Shown here: positions 8,100 to 17,047 of the stretch, piece by piece
Numbering within the stretch: position 1 is the stretch's first letter
Layout: each line of letters begins with the position of its first letter
Assembly (NCBI GenBank): GCA_040218795.1
Contig: JAVJQT010000005.1
Location: 310,001 to 374,000, forward strand
Length of the DNA stretch: 64,000 nt
Source: CCMP332 sp040218795
GTDB taxonomy: Bacteria > Bacteroidota > Bacteroidia > Cytophagales > CCMP332
Direction: 5' to 3'
The notes under the pieces: model-generated
The model's database searches: none
What the model was told of the DNA's origin: nothing
The model's input: the letters and a program-made list of their open reading frames with translations, nothing else
Translations under genes and position numbers: made by a program

Positions 8100-9332
8100 A
8101 TGACGCAAATTAATGGCTCAATAATTCAGAAAGCAGCAGAATACGCGCATTCTTATCTAAAGAAAAATCTTTCTAAAGATCTTACTTTTCACAATGTTCA
8201 ACATACCCTTGATGTTGTAGCAGCGGCTGAAGAAATATGTAAGCAGGTGGATGTTAGCGAAGAAGAGAAGGAAATTGTTATGCTTTCTGCCTGGTTTCAC
8301 GACACTGGCTATGCTATTGCCTATAAAGGTCATGAAAATGAAAGTGTTAAAATTGCAAAAGACTTTCTCGAGACTCAAAATTATCCAAAAAATAAACTCG
8401 ACAAGGTTATAGCCTGTATACTCTCTACAGACTACGAAGTGGCTCCTGAAAATAAGATTGAGCGCATTTTAAATGATGCCGACCTGTACCATTTATCGAC
8501 TGATAAATTCTTTGAAAAATCTGATCGTCTGAGAGAAGAATTTCGACATTGTAAAATCAAAGATGAGTTTAGCGACCGGGAGTGGATGGAAATGAATTTA
8601 TATTTCATTTCAAAACACAATTACCAAACTGACTACGGAAAAGAAAAGCTTGAAAAAGCCAGACAGGCGAATCAAAAACGACTTAAAAAAAAATTAAAGG
8701 CAATGGAATCCACTGATAATACATTCGCTGATCTTGAAAAAAAGAATAAAAAGCTCTTAAAGCAATTAAAAAAGTATCAGAAAAAAGCTGAGCAAAAACC
8801 CGACAGAGGGATAGAAACCATGTTCAGGACGACTTCAAAGAATCATCTTGAACTGAGCGCCATTGCAGATAACAAAGCCAATATAATGATCTCAATTAAT
8901 GCGATTATTATCTCAATTCTTATGTCGGTAATGATAAGGAAGTTTGAAGACTACCCCAATCTTATCATTCCTACAATTCTGTTGGTCACTGTTTCCTTGT
9001 TGACCATAGTTTTTGCAGTTCTTGCCACTCGTCCAAATATTACTAAAGGAACATTTACCCGAGAAGACATATTGCAGAAACGAACCAATCTTTTGTTTTT
9101 TGGAAACTTCTTCAATTCAAGCTTAAAAGAATACGAATGGGGAATCAATCAATTGATGTTGAATTCGGATCTTCTCTATGGCAGTATGACCAAGGATATA
9201 TTTTTTCTTGGCAAAGTACTGGGCAGAAAGTACAAATTACTTCGCACGGCTTATAACATTTTCATGTATGGCTTAGTGATATCCGTTTTGGCCTATGGCG
9301 CAGCTATGATGTTTTTTCCGGTCTATCACTAA
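8100..9332 (+). CDS. HD-domain phosphohydrolase fused to a Pycsar-type transmembrane effector domain
   Basis: With the ATG at 8100 this is a 410-residue protein. The N-terminal HD hydrolase (about 1-180) keeps the metal set: H31/H35 in FHNVQHTLDV, H67-D68 in AWFHDTGY, and D116/D118 in LNDADLYHLS. A Lys-rich coiled coil follows at about 190-235. The C-terminal part has the PycTM signature RTTSKNHLELSAIADNKANI leading into two membrane helices, an amphipathic region, and a last helix near 385-405. PycTM domains are membrane-disrupting effectors of Pycsar phage defence when paired with a cyclase. Here there is no adjacent cyclase, and HD-PycTM fusions appear chromosomal in this phylum. A TTG at 8064 gives a longer frame but lies inside a TATTTTTG promoter box (8059-8066), so I reject it. 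It is convergent with ppk, with a 29-nt overlap. Confidence 0.8.
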   Translation: MTQINGSIIQKAAEYAHSYLKKNLSKDLTFHNVQHTLDVVAAAEEICKQVDVSEEEKEIVMLSAWFHDTGYAIAYKGHENESVKIAKDFLETQNYPKNKLDKVIACILSTDYEVAPENKIERILNDADLYHLSTDKFFEKSDRLREEFRHCKIKDEFSDREWMEMNLYFISKHNYQTDYGKEKLEKARQANQKRLKKKLKAMESTDNTFADLEKKNKKLLKQLKKYQKKAEQKPDRGIETMFRTTSKNHLELSAIADNKANIMISINAIIISILMSVMIRKFEDYPNLIIPTILLVTVSLLTIVFAVLATRPNITKGTFTREDILQKRTNLLFFGNFFNSSLKEYEWGINQLMLNSDLLYGSMTKDIFFLGKVLGRKYKLLRTAYNIFMYGLVISVLAYGAAMMFFPVYH

Positions 9333-11403
9333 GATTCTTTCTATTTCTTGCATTTCTGCCTTTTATCCAGGTATAAAATCCTTTCTGGGCTGTTTTTATT
9401 CGTTCCGGTTTTTCCTGGAATACATTATTTTGATGCTCATCCAGTATTACGGCTTTAAAGTTGTCGTTTAATTGAATTTCAAGGTTTTTTTCTATTTCTT
9501 TTTTATGATCTTTATTAAGTATTGGGAAAATTACTTCAATTCGGAAATAAAGATTTCTTTTCATCCAATCAGCAGAACCCATAAAGATCTCCGTTTTCCC
9601 TTTGTTTTTGAACCAGAATATTCTAGCATGTTCCAAATAGCGGTCTACGATTCTTATCACACGAATATTTTCACTAAAACCTTTTTTATTTGGCACCAAC
9701 CTGCAAATTCCGCGTACAATTAAATCGATCTTTACCCCTGCTCTACTGGCATCGTAAAGCTTTTCAATCATTATTGGATCCTCAAGATTATTCAATTTAA
9801 TGATAATGTGTGCAGAAAAATTATTTCTGGAATGTTCCATTTCCCGGTCTATCAATTCAATAAATTTCGGTTGCATATTAAATTGTGAGATAAGCAATTT
9901 TGCGGGTTTTGGATTCTTTTTCTTTTTGTGAAGATATTTTAGCAATTGTTCCAGTTCGGTACACATGCCTTCATTTGCTGTAAGCAAACCGTGATCCGCA
10001 TAAAGTCCCGCCGTTTTTTCATTAAAATTTCCAGTTCCAAAAAAAGCTATACGACCCGAAGCGTTTTCTGAATCTCTGATAAACAAGGCTACCTTTGCAT
10101 GAACTTTTAATCCCGGCATGCTGTAAATGATTTTTACACCGGCTTTCTCCATTTTAGCGGCCCATTTAATATTATTTTCTTCATCAAATCGAGCCTTGAG
10201 TTCCATAAACACAATCACTTTCTTCCCGTTTTTTGATGCAGAAATAAGGGCATTGGCGATTAATGAATTGGAAGCAATTCGATAAATGGTTGTCCGGATT
10301 TCTCTGACTTTGGGATCATTGGCAGCTTCATTGAATAATCTTAATACATAATCATAGCTTTCATAGGGGAAATGCAATAAATGATCTTCCTTTTCAATGG
10401 CATCCAAAATAGAATCTGCTTTTTCCAGTTTCTGGTTGATAAGAGCATTCCATTTTTCGTATTCCAATTTGGGTTTAAGTGGATTGGGGAATTCAAAAAA
10501 ATCATAGAAATTGTGATATCTCCCACCTGCAACCAATTCATCCTTGGATAATCCCAGAGATTTGCGAAGTATTTTTAAAACATCCTCCGGCATGGCTAAG
10601 TCGTATAAGAATCTTGAAGGAGCCCCTATGTTTCGCTGATTTAAATTTTTTGAGATTTTTTGAACCAGATCACCAGAAAATTCATCATCGATATAAAGCT
10701 CGGCATCGCGATTCAATTTGATGGACCATACACCTTTAATCTTATCATCAGGGAAAAGAAAAGGCAGACTCAGCCGCAACATATCATCGAGAAATATGAA
10801 CAAATACGAATCATCTCCGGTCGCCAGTTCAACAAATCGCGGTAAATTATCGGAAGGTATGTTGACGATCACTGTTCGCTCCAGAGCAGGTTCAGTTTTA
10901 CTTTCTAAGCGTATGGTAAAATACAATACCCTATTTTTTAGAAAAATCCCATTCTTCTCATTTGGATCAATTTCTTTGGGTTGAATAAAAGCCAAAACCT
11001 TTGACTTAAAGTAATGATTCAGAGAGCTTTGATTGAGATCAGATAATTCTTCATCTGCCCAGATATGTATTTTTTTCTTTTTTAATTCCGGGATTATAAT
11101 TTGCGAATAGATTTCCCCAAACTCAGCCTGTTGTTTGTTGACGATATCGAGAATATCTTCTAGTAATTGCTTATTAAGCCCATCAAAGTCTACTGATTTC
11201 TTTTTCTTTTTTAGCTTGTACAGACTTTTAAGATTGGCAAATCGCACGCGAAAAAACTCATCCAGATTGCTTGAAAAAATGGCCAGAAACTTAATTTTCT
11301 CATAAAGGGGGACTTCGTGCCTTCTCGCCTCTAAGAGTACACGATAATTAAAAGACAACCAACTGATATCCCTGTTATGGAGTGGTATTTCCTTTTTCTT
11401 CAT
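9304..11403 (-). CDS. ppk1: Polyphosphate kinase 1
   Basis: This 699-residue enzyme reversibly makes polyphosphate from ATP. The N-terminal domain begins with HNRDISWLSFNYRVL and SSNLDEFFRVR, both typical. The catalytic histidine that is autophosphorylated is H435 in GLKVHAKVAL, followed by FFGTGNFNEKTAGLYADHG. The second phospholipase-D-like half has GVKIDLIVRGICRLVP and YLEHARIFWF with the second conserved histidine. Length is normal. The start overlaps the 3' end of the upstream lipoprotein gene by 29 nt, implying translational coupling. The C-terminal tail is rich in Lys/Arg, and its 3' end overlaps the convergent HD-PycTM gene. Confidence 0.96.
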   Translation of the reverse strand: MKKKEIPLHNRDISWLSFNYRVLLEARRHEVPLYEKIKFLAIFSSNLDEFFRVRFANLKSLYKLKKKKKSVDFDGLNKQLLEDILDIVNKQQAEFGEIYSQIIIPELKKKKIHIWADEELSDLNQSSLNHYFKSKVLAFIQPKEIDPNEKNGIFLKNRVLYFTIRLESKTEPALERTVIVNIPSDNLPRFVELATGDDSYLFIFLDDMLRLSLPFLFPDDKIKGVWSIKLNRDAELYIDDEFSGDLVQKISKNLNQRNIGAPSRFLYDLAMPEDVLKILRKSLGLSKDELVAGGRYHNFYDFFEFPNPLKPKLEYEKWNALINQKLEKADSILDAIEKEDHLLHFPYESYDYVLRLFNEAANDPKVREIRTTIYRIASNSLIANALISASKNGKKVIVFMELKARFDEENNIKWAAKMEKAGVKIIYSMPGLKVHAKVALFIRDSENASGRIAFFGTGNFNEKTAGLYADHGLLTANEGMCTELEQLLKYLHKKKKNPKPAKLLISQFNMQPKFIELIDREMEHSRNNFSAHIIIKLNNLEDPIMIEKLYDASRAGVKIDLIVRGICRLVPNKKGFSENIRVIRIVDRYLEHARIFWFKNKGKTEIFMGSADWMKRNLYFRIEVIFPILNKDHKKEIEKNLEIQLNDNFKAVILDEHQNNVFQEKPERIKTAQKGFYTWIKGRNARNRKNLSDRPEKTS

Positions 11404-11719
11404 TTTTGCTTAGAGTGTCTATCTTCGGACAGCAATCCGGGTAATAACTATAGCTTGTATCTTTGGATTGCATAAATCCATTTTCGGTGAGCCAAATTTC
11501 AGCTTCGCGTTTCGACCGGTCCTTATCAAAGTGAAAGACGAGCACTTCGTTCTCATGATCGAAATTTGCATAATACACTCCATTTAAGGAGAGCAGATAA
11601 TCTTCAACTGTTTTCTTACAATCTTCGCATGAGTTTTTCAGAAATATCTGTTCTGAATCTAATTTTTTGCATGCCGAAATAAATAATAGCAGAAGAAATA
11701 TAAAATGTATTCTTGACAT
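11375..11719 (-). CDS. Small HMA-like lipoprotein
   Basis: This 114-residue predicted lipoprotein has signal FIFLLLLFISAC with C17 as the lipid-modified cysteine. The mature part resembles a heavy-metal-associated (ferredoxin-like) fold, with CEDC (C31, C34) at the start followed by KKTVEDYLLSLNGVYYANFD and the strand VLVFHFDKDRS. A C-terminal CC pair (YYPDCCPK) could add metal or redox ligands. The position of the CxxC in an HMA-like fold suggests metal binding in the envelope, but the usual GMxCxxC is absent, so this is tentative. It overlaps the ppk1 start by 29 nt and is divergent from the FAH-family gene. Confidence 0.7.
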   Translation of the reverse strand: MSRIHFIFLLLLFISACKKLDSEQIFLKNSCEDCKKTVEDYLLSLNGVYYANFDHENEVLVFHFDKDRSKREAEIWLTENGFMQSKDTSYSYYPDCCPKIDTLSKNEEKGNTTP

Positions 11720-11733
11720 TGCTTTGTATCTCC

Positions 11734-11741
11734 TAATTTTG
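11734..11741 (+). promoter_or_regulatory. TAnnTTTG box upstream of the FAH-family gene
   Basis: TAATTTTG matches the -7 consensus. A TTG at 11713-11715 lies 18 nt upstream as a weak -33 element. This leaves about 25-30 nt of leader before the ATG at 11772. Confidence 0.4.
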
Positions 11742-11771
11742 CATAAAGATTCTTAAAATTCCTGATATCTA

Positions 11772-12383
11772 ATGAAAATAATTGCAATTGGAAGAAATTA
11801 TGTTGCTCATATTGAAGAACTCAATAATGAAACACCCTCAGAGCCTGTGGTATTTACCAAACCGGATACAGCGATTTTAAGAAACAATGAACCATTTTAT
11901 TATCCTGAATACAGCAAGGATATTCATCATGAAGTGGAAATCCTTTTGAAAATAAGTAAGGAAGGTAAATACATCAAGGAGGACTTTGCAGGTGATTATT
12001 TTGATGAAATAGGAATAGGCATTGATTTCACTGCCAGAGATCTGCAATCCAAAGCAAAGGAAAAAGGATTGCCCTGGGCTTTGGCTAAAGGTTTTAACGG
12101 TTCCGCACCCATCTCGGAATTTGTGTCAAAATCAAAGTTTGAAACTATTAAGAACTTAAATTTCAATCTAAAGGTTAATGGGGATCAGAAACAATCGGGA
12201 AATACTTCATTAATGATTTACTCATTTGAATACATTTTGTCCTATGTTTCACAATTCATGACCTTAAAAAAAGGAGATATAATATTTACCGGAACACCCT
12301 CAGGCGTGGGACCTATTCAAATCGGAGATCGATTGGAAGCTTTTCTTGAAAATGAAAAAATGCTTGATTTTGAAGTTAAATAG
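11772..12383 (+). CDS. Fumarylacetoacetate hydrolase family protein (acylpyruvase-like)
   Basis: This 203-residue cytoplasmic hydrolase is of the short FAHD1/YcgM type. The N-terminal KIIAIGRNYVAHIEEL has the family pattern GRNY..H. Metal ligands are in HHEVEILLKI, with the ExE-type pattern, and the GIDFTARDLQ..AKEKGLPW segment and IFTGTPSGVGPI loop are typical. Short members cleave acylpyruvates or decarboxylate oxaloacetate in a Mg-dependent reaction. The substrate here is unknown. The downstream M23 gene starts inside its 3' end (32-nt overlap). Confidence 0.88.
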   Translation: MKIIAIGRNYVAHIEELNNETPSEPVVFTKPDTAILRNNEPFYYPEYSKDIHHEVEILLKISKEGKYIKEDFAGDYFDEIGIGIDFTARDLQSKAKEKGLPWALAKGFNGSAPISEFVSKSKFETIKNLNFNLKVNGDQKQSGNTSLMIYSFEYILSYVSQFMTLKKGDIIFTGTPSGVGPIQIGDRLEAFLENEKMLDFEVK

Positions 12384-14244
12384 CATTTTAGCATTCTTAG
12401 CATTATTAATATTTAGTTCTAATACCCCTTTGCCTATTGAGAAAGGATATTTCACCTTTCCAATACGACCGGGTCAGCGGAATTTTTTGTCCGGTTCTAT
12501 GGGTGAGTTGAGAAACAATCACTTTCACGGTGGATTGGACATTAAGACCTATGGAGAAATTGGATTACCGGTATATGCTGCTGCTGAAGGTTATATATCG
12601 CGGATATCAGTTGACCCCGCCGGTTATGGAAAACGTATTGCAATCACACACCCCAATGGTTTTGTAACTCACTACGGTCATTTGGATCATTTTTCAGAGG
12701 AAATCGAACGATTTGTAACCAATGAACAATACAAAGCCAAAAAATTTGATATTGAACTCTTTCCCACGGAGGGTCTACTCAAAATTGAAGAAGGCGAAGT
12801 CTTTGCATTTTCAGGCAATACAGGATCTTCAGGAGGCCCGCATTTGCATTTTGAAATTCGCGATTTGAATGACAACGTTTATAACCCACTTGACTTTGGT
12901 TTTGAAGAAATCTATGATAAACAGGCGCCCAGAATTTATCGAATCGCATTAAAACCCTTAAATGCTATTTCCAGCGTTGATGGAAAGTTGTCAAAACAGT
13001 ACTATCGCCTGGGATATCTCAATGGCAGATATGTCGTGAATCAGAACATTAAAGCTTTTGGAAAAATAGGTTTGGAAATTAAAGCTTATGACCGAATGAA
13101 TGGCACATATAATAAATACGGCATTCAGGAAGTACAGGTCTGGGTAGATGGTGTCAGATATTTTGAACAGAAAATTAAACACTATCCTATTTTAATAACC
13201 AGGCAAATAAATCTTCACGTAGATTATAATGATGTATATGAAAGGGGCGATTGGTATCATAAATGTTACGTTAGTCCGGGAAATGACCTGCCCTTTTATG
13301 ATTACAAAGCTGACCGCGGCGCAATCAATATTTCAGACGGTGAGAAACACGAAATTCAGGTATTTGTAAAAGACAGTTATGAAAATGTATCGCTGTTGGA
13401 ATTTAGTATTGAAGGAGAGAAAATGAAGCTTGAGAAAGCACAAAGAAATCTTATAGCAAAACCGGAATTCAGTTATGAATTACAGGGCAATCAATTGAGA
13501 ATGGAGCTGAGCAATGTTGATTACAATAAAACGCTTGAAGTATATGGATTCTACAGAAAAATAAGTTTGACGCCCATTTCCTACACACAAAATTCAAATA
13601 TTTACAAGTACGATTTAAGCCGGGGAATTCCCGATTCCATTCAAGCGGCAGATTCCACATATTTTCTCCCTTATAAATATATGATTCTTCCCAAGAAGAA
13701 AACCGAATACTTTTTTGACCCAATTAAAATTACATTTGATGATAAGGGCATCCACGATACACTTTTTTTAGAACATGAAATATCAGATTCCAGCCTTTCC
13801 CTGCACTATGCCAATGTGCCTTTGTCGAGTTATATGAAAGTAGATTGGCAAATAAAAAATCCTAAATACATCAATTCTTATCAGGTTTACCGCAAACTAC
13901 ACAGAGGAATGTCCTTCGTGAGTAATAATTGGAAGGGGAATAAAATATCATTTAGCACCAGGAACTTTGGTGATTTTATATTGGCTCAAGATACCATTGC
14001 ACCTTATGTACGATTAATTTACAATACCGGATCTGAAATGAAACTGAGAATCAGGGATGATTTGTCGGGAATTAAGTCCTATAATGTCAAAATAAACGGA
14101 GAATGGGTTCTTATGGAATACGATGCCAAAAGAAATTTGCTTACATCGAAAAGAAGAGAAAATACGACTTATTTAAGAGGTGATTGTCAAATAATTATTG
14201 AAGACAATGCCGGAAATGTAAAGTCATTAAATTTAAAATTGTAA
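12352..14244 (+). CDS. M23-family metallopeptidase (LytM-like), exported
   Basis: This 630-residue envelope protein has an N-terminal signal (LNSILAFLALLIFSS). The LytM domain lies at about 40-185: NNHFHGGLDIKTYGEIGLPV carries the first His and the Asp ligand, then ITHPNGFVTHYGHLDHF, and SSGGPHLHFEIRD supplies the final HxH. All zinc ligands appear intact, so it is probably an active peptidoglycan endopeptidase. The remaining 440 residues are beta-rich and unrecognised, perhaps substrate- or partner-binding Ig-like domains. An upstream in-frame TTG at 12346 is possible, but ATG 12352 gives a normal signal peptide. It overlaps the FAH gene by 32 nt and is likely co-transcribed. Confidence 0.87.
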   Translation: MKKCLILKLNSILAFLALLIFSSNTPLPIEKGYFTFPIRPGQRNFLSGSMGELRNNHFHGGLDIKTYGEIGLPVYAAAEGYISRISVDPAGYGKRIAITHPNGFVTHYGHLDHFSEEIERFVTNEQYKAKKFDIELFPTEGLLKIEEGEVFAFSGNTGSSGGPHLHFEIRDLNDNVYNPLDFGFEEIYDKQAPRIYRIALKPLNAISSVDGKLSKQYYRLGYLNGRYVVNQNIKAFGKIGLEIKAYDRMNGTYNKYGIQEVQVWVDGVRYFEQKIKHYPILITRQINLHVDYNDVYERGDWYHKCYVSPGNDLPFYDYKADRGAINISDGEKHEIQVFVKDSYENVSLLEFSIEGEKMKLEKAQRNLIAKPEFSYELQGNQLRMELSNVDYNKTLEVYGFYRKISLTPISYTQNSNIYKYDLSRGIPDSIQAADSTYFLPYKYMILPKKKTEYFFDPIKITFDDKGIHDTLFLEHEISDSSLSLHYANVPLSSYMKVDWQIKNPKYINSYQVYRKLHRGMSFVSNNWKGNKISFSTRNFGDFILAQDTIAPYVRLIYNTGSEMKLRIRDDLSGIKSYNVKINGEWVLMEYDAKRNLLTSKRRENTTYLRGDCQIIIEDNAGNVKSLNLKL

Positions 14245-14293
14245 TTCAAAACTTCTAAATCGTTCCATTGTTAAATTTTAAACACAGCAAAAT

Positions 14294-14743
14294 ATGAAAG
14301 TATCAATCGGTGACAAGGCACCTCAGTTTGAAGGAATAGATCAGAATGGTGATCCAATAAAATTAAGCGATTTCAAAGGCAAAAAAGTAGTACTTTACTT
14401 TTATCCAAAAGATAATACGCCTGGATGCACCGCTGAATCCTGTAATTTGAGAGATCACAATGACGATTTCCAATCCAAAGGCTATCAGATCATCGGAATA
14501 AGTTCAGACAGCCCTAAATCACATTTGAAATTTATAGACAAATACGACCTCCCCTTTCCTCTCATCGCCGATGAAGACAAAACAATTCATGAACAATTTG
14601 GCACCTGGGTAGAAAAATCGATGTATGGAAGAAAATACATGGGAACGCAGCGTTCAACATTTGTAATTGATGAAAATGGTGTGATTGAGGATATTATTGA
14701 AAAGGTTAAGACCAAGGATCACGCTTCTCAAATCCTTTCATAA
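14294..14743 (+). CDS. bcp: Thioredoxin-dependent peroxiredoxin, BCP/PrxQ type
   Basis: This 149-residue cytoplasmic enzyme reduces hydrogen peroxide and organic hydroperoxides. The active site is FYPKDNTPGCTAESCNLRD, with peroxidatic C45 and the nearby C50 that forms the intramolecular disulfide in the PrxQ subfamily. The N-terminus KVSIGDKAPQFEG and the KKVVLYFYP strand match the family and the length is typical. A hairpin follows the stop. Confidence 0.95.
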   Translation: MKVSIGDKAPQFEGIDQNGDPIKLSDFKGKKVVLYFYPKDNTPGCTAESCNLRDHNDDFQSKGYQIIGISSDSPKSHLKFIDKYDLPFPLIADEDKTIHEQFGTWVEKSMYGRKYMGTQRSTFVIDENGVIEDIIEKVKTKDHASQILS

Positions 14744-14755
14744 GATTTTATTTTT

Positions 14756-14784
14756 GGGATTGTTATCCACAATCCCAATTTTCT
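14756..14784 (+). terminator. Terminator-like hairpin after bcp
   Basis: gggattgt (14756-14763) and acaatccc (14769-14776) form a perfect 8-bp stem with a 5-nt loop, followed by a T-rich run (aattttct). It lies 13 nt after the bcp stop and before the transketolase promoter. Confidence 0.6.
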
Positions 14785-14807
14785 CTTTCTCTCAATTCAT
14801 AATTTTT

Positions 14808-14815
14808 TAGCTTTG
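14808..14815 (+). promoter_or_regulatory. TAnnTTTG box 4 nt before the transketolase start
   Basis: TAGCTTTG matches the -7 consensus and ends 4 nt before the ATG at 14820. No clear TTTG -33 element is seen. The spacing implies transcription begins at or very near the start codon. Confidence 0.5.
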
Positions 14816-14819
14816 TTCG

Positions 14820-15683
14820 ATGAACCCAAAGAGCAAAGAAGAAATTACTCAGATACAGGACCTTGCTTCCCAAATTAGAAGAGATATAATAAGAATGACA
14901 CATGGCGCACAATCGGGTCATCCGGGTGGATCACTTGGCTGTGCTGATTTTTTTGCTGTCATGTACAGTTCTGTGATGAATTATAACAAAGAGTCATTCA
15001 ATATGGATGGCAAGGGAGAAGACATGTTCTTTTTATCCAATGGACATATTTCACCGGTCTGGTACAGCACTCTTGCGCACTGTACAGCTTATTTCCCCAA
15101 AAGTGAATTAGCCACATTCAGAAAGATCGATTCCAGGCTACAAGGCCATCCGGCTACTGAAGAGGGTTTGCCGGGCATCAGAATTGCTTCGGGTTCTTTG
15201 GGTCAGGGATTGTCGGTTTCAGTTGGGGCTGCGCTTTCAAAAAAGCTGAATGGAGATAAACACTATGTTTATACCCTAATGGGAGATGGAGAACAGCAGG
15301 AAGGTCAGATTTGGGAAGCTGTCATGTTTGCTGCCCATAACAAACTGGATAATCTTATCGCCTTTATAGACTGGAACAACCGTCAGATCGATGGGGATGT
15401 CAATGATATAATGGGGCTGACCGATCTGGATGAAAAATACAAATCCTTTGCCTGGGAAGTAATCACTTGTAATGGCAACGATATTGAAGAATTACTGAAT
15501 GGTATTAAAAAAGCTCAGGATTTATCCGGAAAAGGAAAACCTGTGGTGGTTATGATGAAAACAGAAATGGGCCAGGGCGTTGATTTTATGATGGGAACTC
15601 ATAAATGGCACGGCGTCGCGCCAAATGATGAACAAAAGGACATTGCTCTTTCACAATTAAATGAGACCTTAGGCGATTATTAA
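14820..15683 (+). CDS. Transketolase, N-terminal (TPP-binding) subunit
   Basis: This 287-residue subunit of a two-gene transketolase transfers two-carbon ketol units in the pentose phosphate pathway. It has SGHPGGSLGCADFFAVMY at about 33-50, FLSNGHISPVWYS, and the thiamine-pyrophosphate motif GDGEQQEGQIWEA with the closing DWNN near residue 185. A GTHKWHG segment lies near the C-terminus. The length is right for the N-terminal half in split enzymes. The stop overlaps the next gene start (TAATG). The partner subunit is not adjacent but lies beyond the vWA gene at 17047. Confidence 0.94.
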   Translation: MNPKSKEEITQIQDLASQIRRDIIRMTHGAQSGHPGGSLGCADFFAVMYSSVMNYNKESFNMDGKGEDMFFLSNGHISPVWYSTLAHCTAYFPKSELATFRKIDSRLQGHPATEEGLPGIRIASGSLGQGLSVSVGAALSKKLNGDKHYVYTLMGDGEQQEGQIWEAVMFAAHNKLDNLIAFIDWNNRQIDGDVNDIMGLTDLDEKYKSFAWEVITCNGNDIEELLNGIKKAQDLSGKGKPVVVMMKTEMGQGVDFMMGTHKWHGVAPNDEQKDIALSQLNETLGDY

Positions 15684-17047
15684 TGAGGCTTATAGCTTTT
15701 CTTCTAATAATAATTTTTGCTTTTACCGATAATTTCGGACAAAGAATACAAGAAGAGCCTCCTAAAACTACCAGAATACTTTTTTTACTGGATGCCTCGG
15801 GTTCAATGCTCGCCAGATGGCAGGGCGAATATCGCATCGATATTGCCAAAAGGGTTTTAGGCGAAATGGTTACAGAACTCGATGGCAAACCAAGATTGGA
15901 AACGGCCTTGAGAGTGTATGGCCATCAATACCCTAAAGCCGAGCAAAATTGCAGAGATACAAGACTTGAAGCACCTTTTGCTGCCGATAATTCAAAAACA
16001 ATCAAAGAAAAATTGATAAGGGTAAAACCAAAAGGAACCACCCCATTGGCATTTTCACTTGAGCAATGCGGTGGAGATTTCCCAAATGACCCCAACTCAA
16101 GAAATATAATAATCATTATAACGGATGGAATTGAATCCTGTGAAGGCGATCCCTGTGCTATCTCTCTGATGTTGCAGAGAAAAAATATATTTTTAAAACC
16201 CTTTATTATTGGAATAGGTATTGCTGAAGACTACACCAAGGATTTTGCCTGTCTGGGTAAATTTTTAAATGCACAGGATCCCGACAAATTCAAAAAAATA
16301 TTACATACAGCCATAGATCAAAGCATTTTACCTACCTCCGTAAAAGTTGAAATTCTGGATCAAGCCAATCGACCAACGGAAACAAATTTGCCCGTAAGTT
16401 TTATTAACAATTTCATTCAAACGCCGACTAAACAATTCGTCCATCTTTTAAAAAATGGTCAGGCTGAAGCCATAGATATTGATCCGGTATTGAGTTATGA
16501 CCTCAGAATTGAAACTATACCACCCGTCATTAAAAAAGATATAAATATTATCGGCGGAAAAGAGAATATCATTCAGGTTAAGGCGCCAACCGGGAATCTA
16601 AAAATAAACTTTAAAGGTTTTAATGCCTATAAAAATCTTAAGGCTCTGGTCAAAAGAGCCGGGAGTTCCGAAATACTAAATATTCAGGATGTAAAAAAAG
16701 AAGAGCGGTATTTAATCGGAAAGTACGATGTGGAAGTACTGACAACGCCACATGTGAAATTCAGCAATGTGCTCATTCAAAATAAAAAAATCAAAACTTT
16801 AAATATTGAAGCACCCGGAATTCTTACGATCATTGACGGAGGTAAGGGCTTTGGCGCCATTTATGAAATGAGCCGCGATGGCAGCGAAGAATGGGTCATG
16901 GATATTGATCGTCAGGGAAGTTATAATTTGCAGCCGGGCGTATACAAATTGGTCTTCAGACCTGAAAATGCAATCAGTCAGAAATTTTCTGTTACAAAAA
17001 CCTTTAAAATCACACCTCAGGGTGCCACACAAATCAGATTATATTGA
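15683..17047 (+). CDS. Secreted von Willebrand factor A domain protein between transketolase subunit genes
   Basis: This 454-residue protein has a signal peptide (LIAFLLIIIFAFTDNFGQ). The vWA domain (about 30-215) has an intact metal-ion adhesion site: DASGSM (D37, S39, S41), the threonine in PKGTTPLAFS, and the aspartate in IITDGIESC. Cysteines around QNCRDT, EQCGGD and SCEGDPC suggest disulfides. The C-terminal part (about 220-454) is beta-rich with repeated Ig/peptidase-regulatory-like units and is unrecognised. vWA proteins of this form act in envelope protein contacts. It overlaps both neighbours by one base (TAATG and TGATG), so translation of all three genes is coupled, although it is exported and they are cytoplasmic. 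I cannot assign a role. Confidence 0.85.
   Translation: MRLIAFLLIIIFAFTDNFGQRIQEEPPKTTRILFLLDASGSMLARWQGEYRIDIAKRVLGEMVTELDGKPRLETALRVYGHQYPKAEQNCRDTRLEAPFAADNSKTIKEKLIRVKPKGTTPLAFSLEQCGGDFPNDPNSRNIIIIITDGIESCEGDPCAISLMLQRKNIFLKPFIIGIGIAEDYTKDFACLGKFLNAQDPDKFKKILHTAIDQSILPTSVKVEILDQANRPTETNLPVSFINNFIQTPTKQFVHLLKNGQAEAIDIDPVLSYDLRIETIPPVIKKDINIIGGKENIIQVKAPTGNLKINFKGFNAYKNLKALVKRAGSSEILNIQDVKKEERYLIGKYDVEVLTTPHVKFSNVLIQNKKIKTLNIEAPGILTIIDGGKGFGAIYEMSRDGSEEWVMDIDRQGSYNLQPGVYKLVFRPENAISQKFSVTKTFKITPQGATQIRLY

Noticed and set aside
8059..9332. Complete Pycsar defence operon
   Set aside because: No cyclase gene is adjacent; the only class III cyclase in the window is 22 kb away, has purine-type residues and is coupled to a TonB receptor. 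Neighbours are housekeeping genes.
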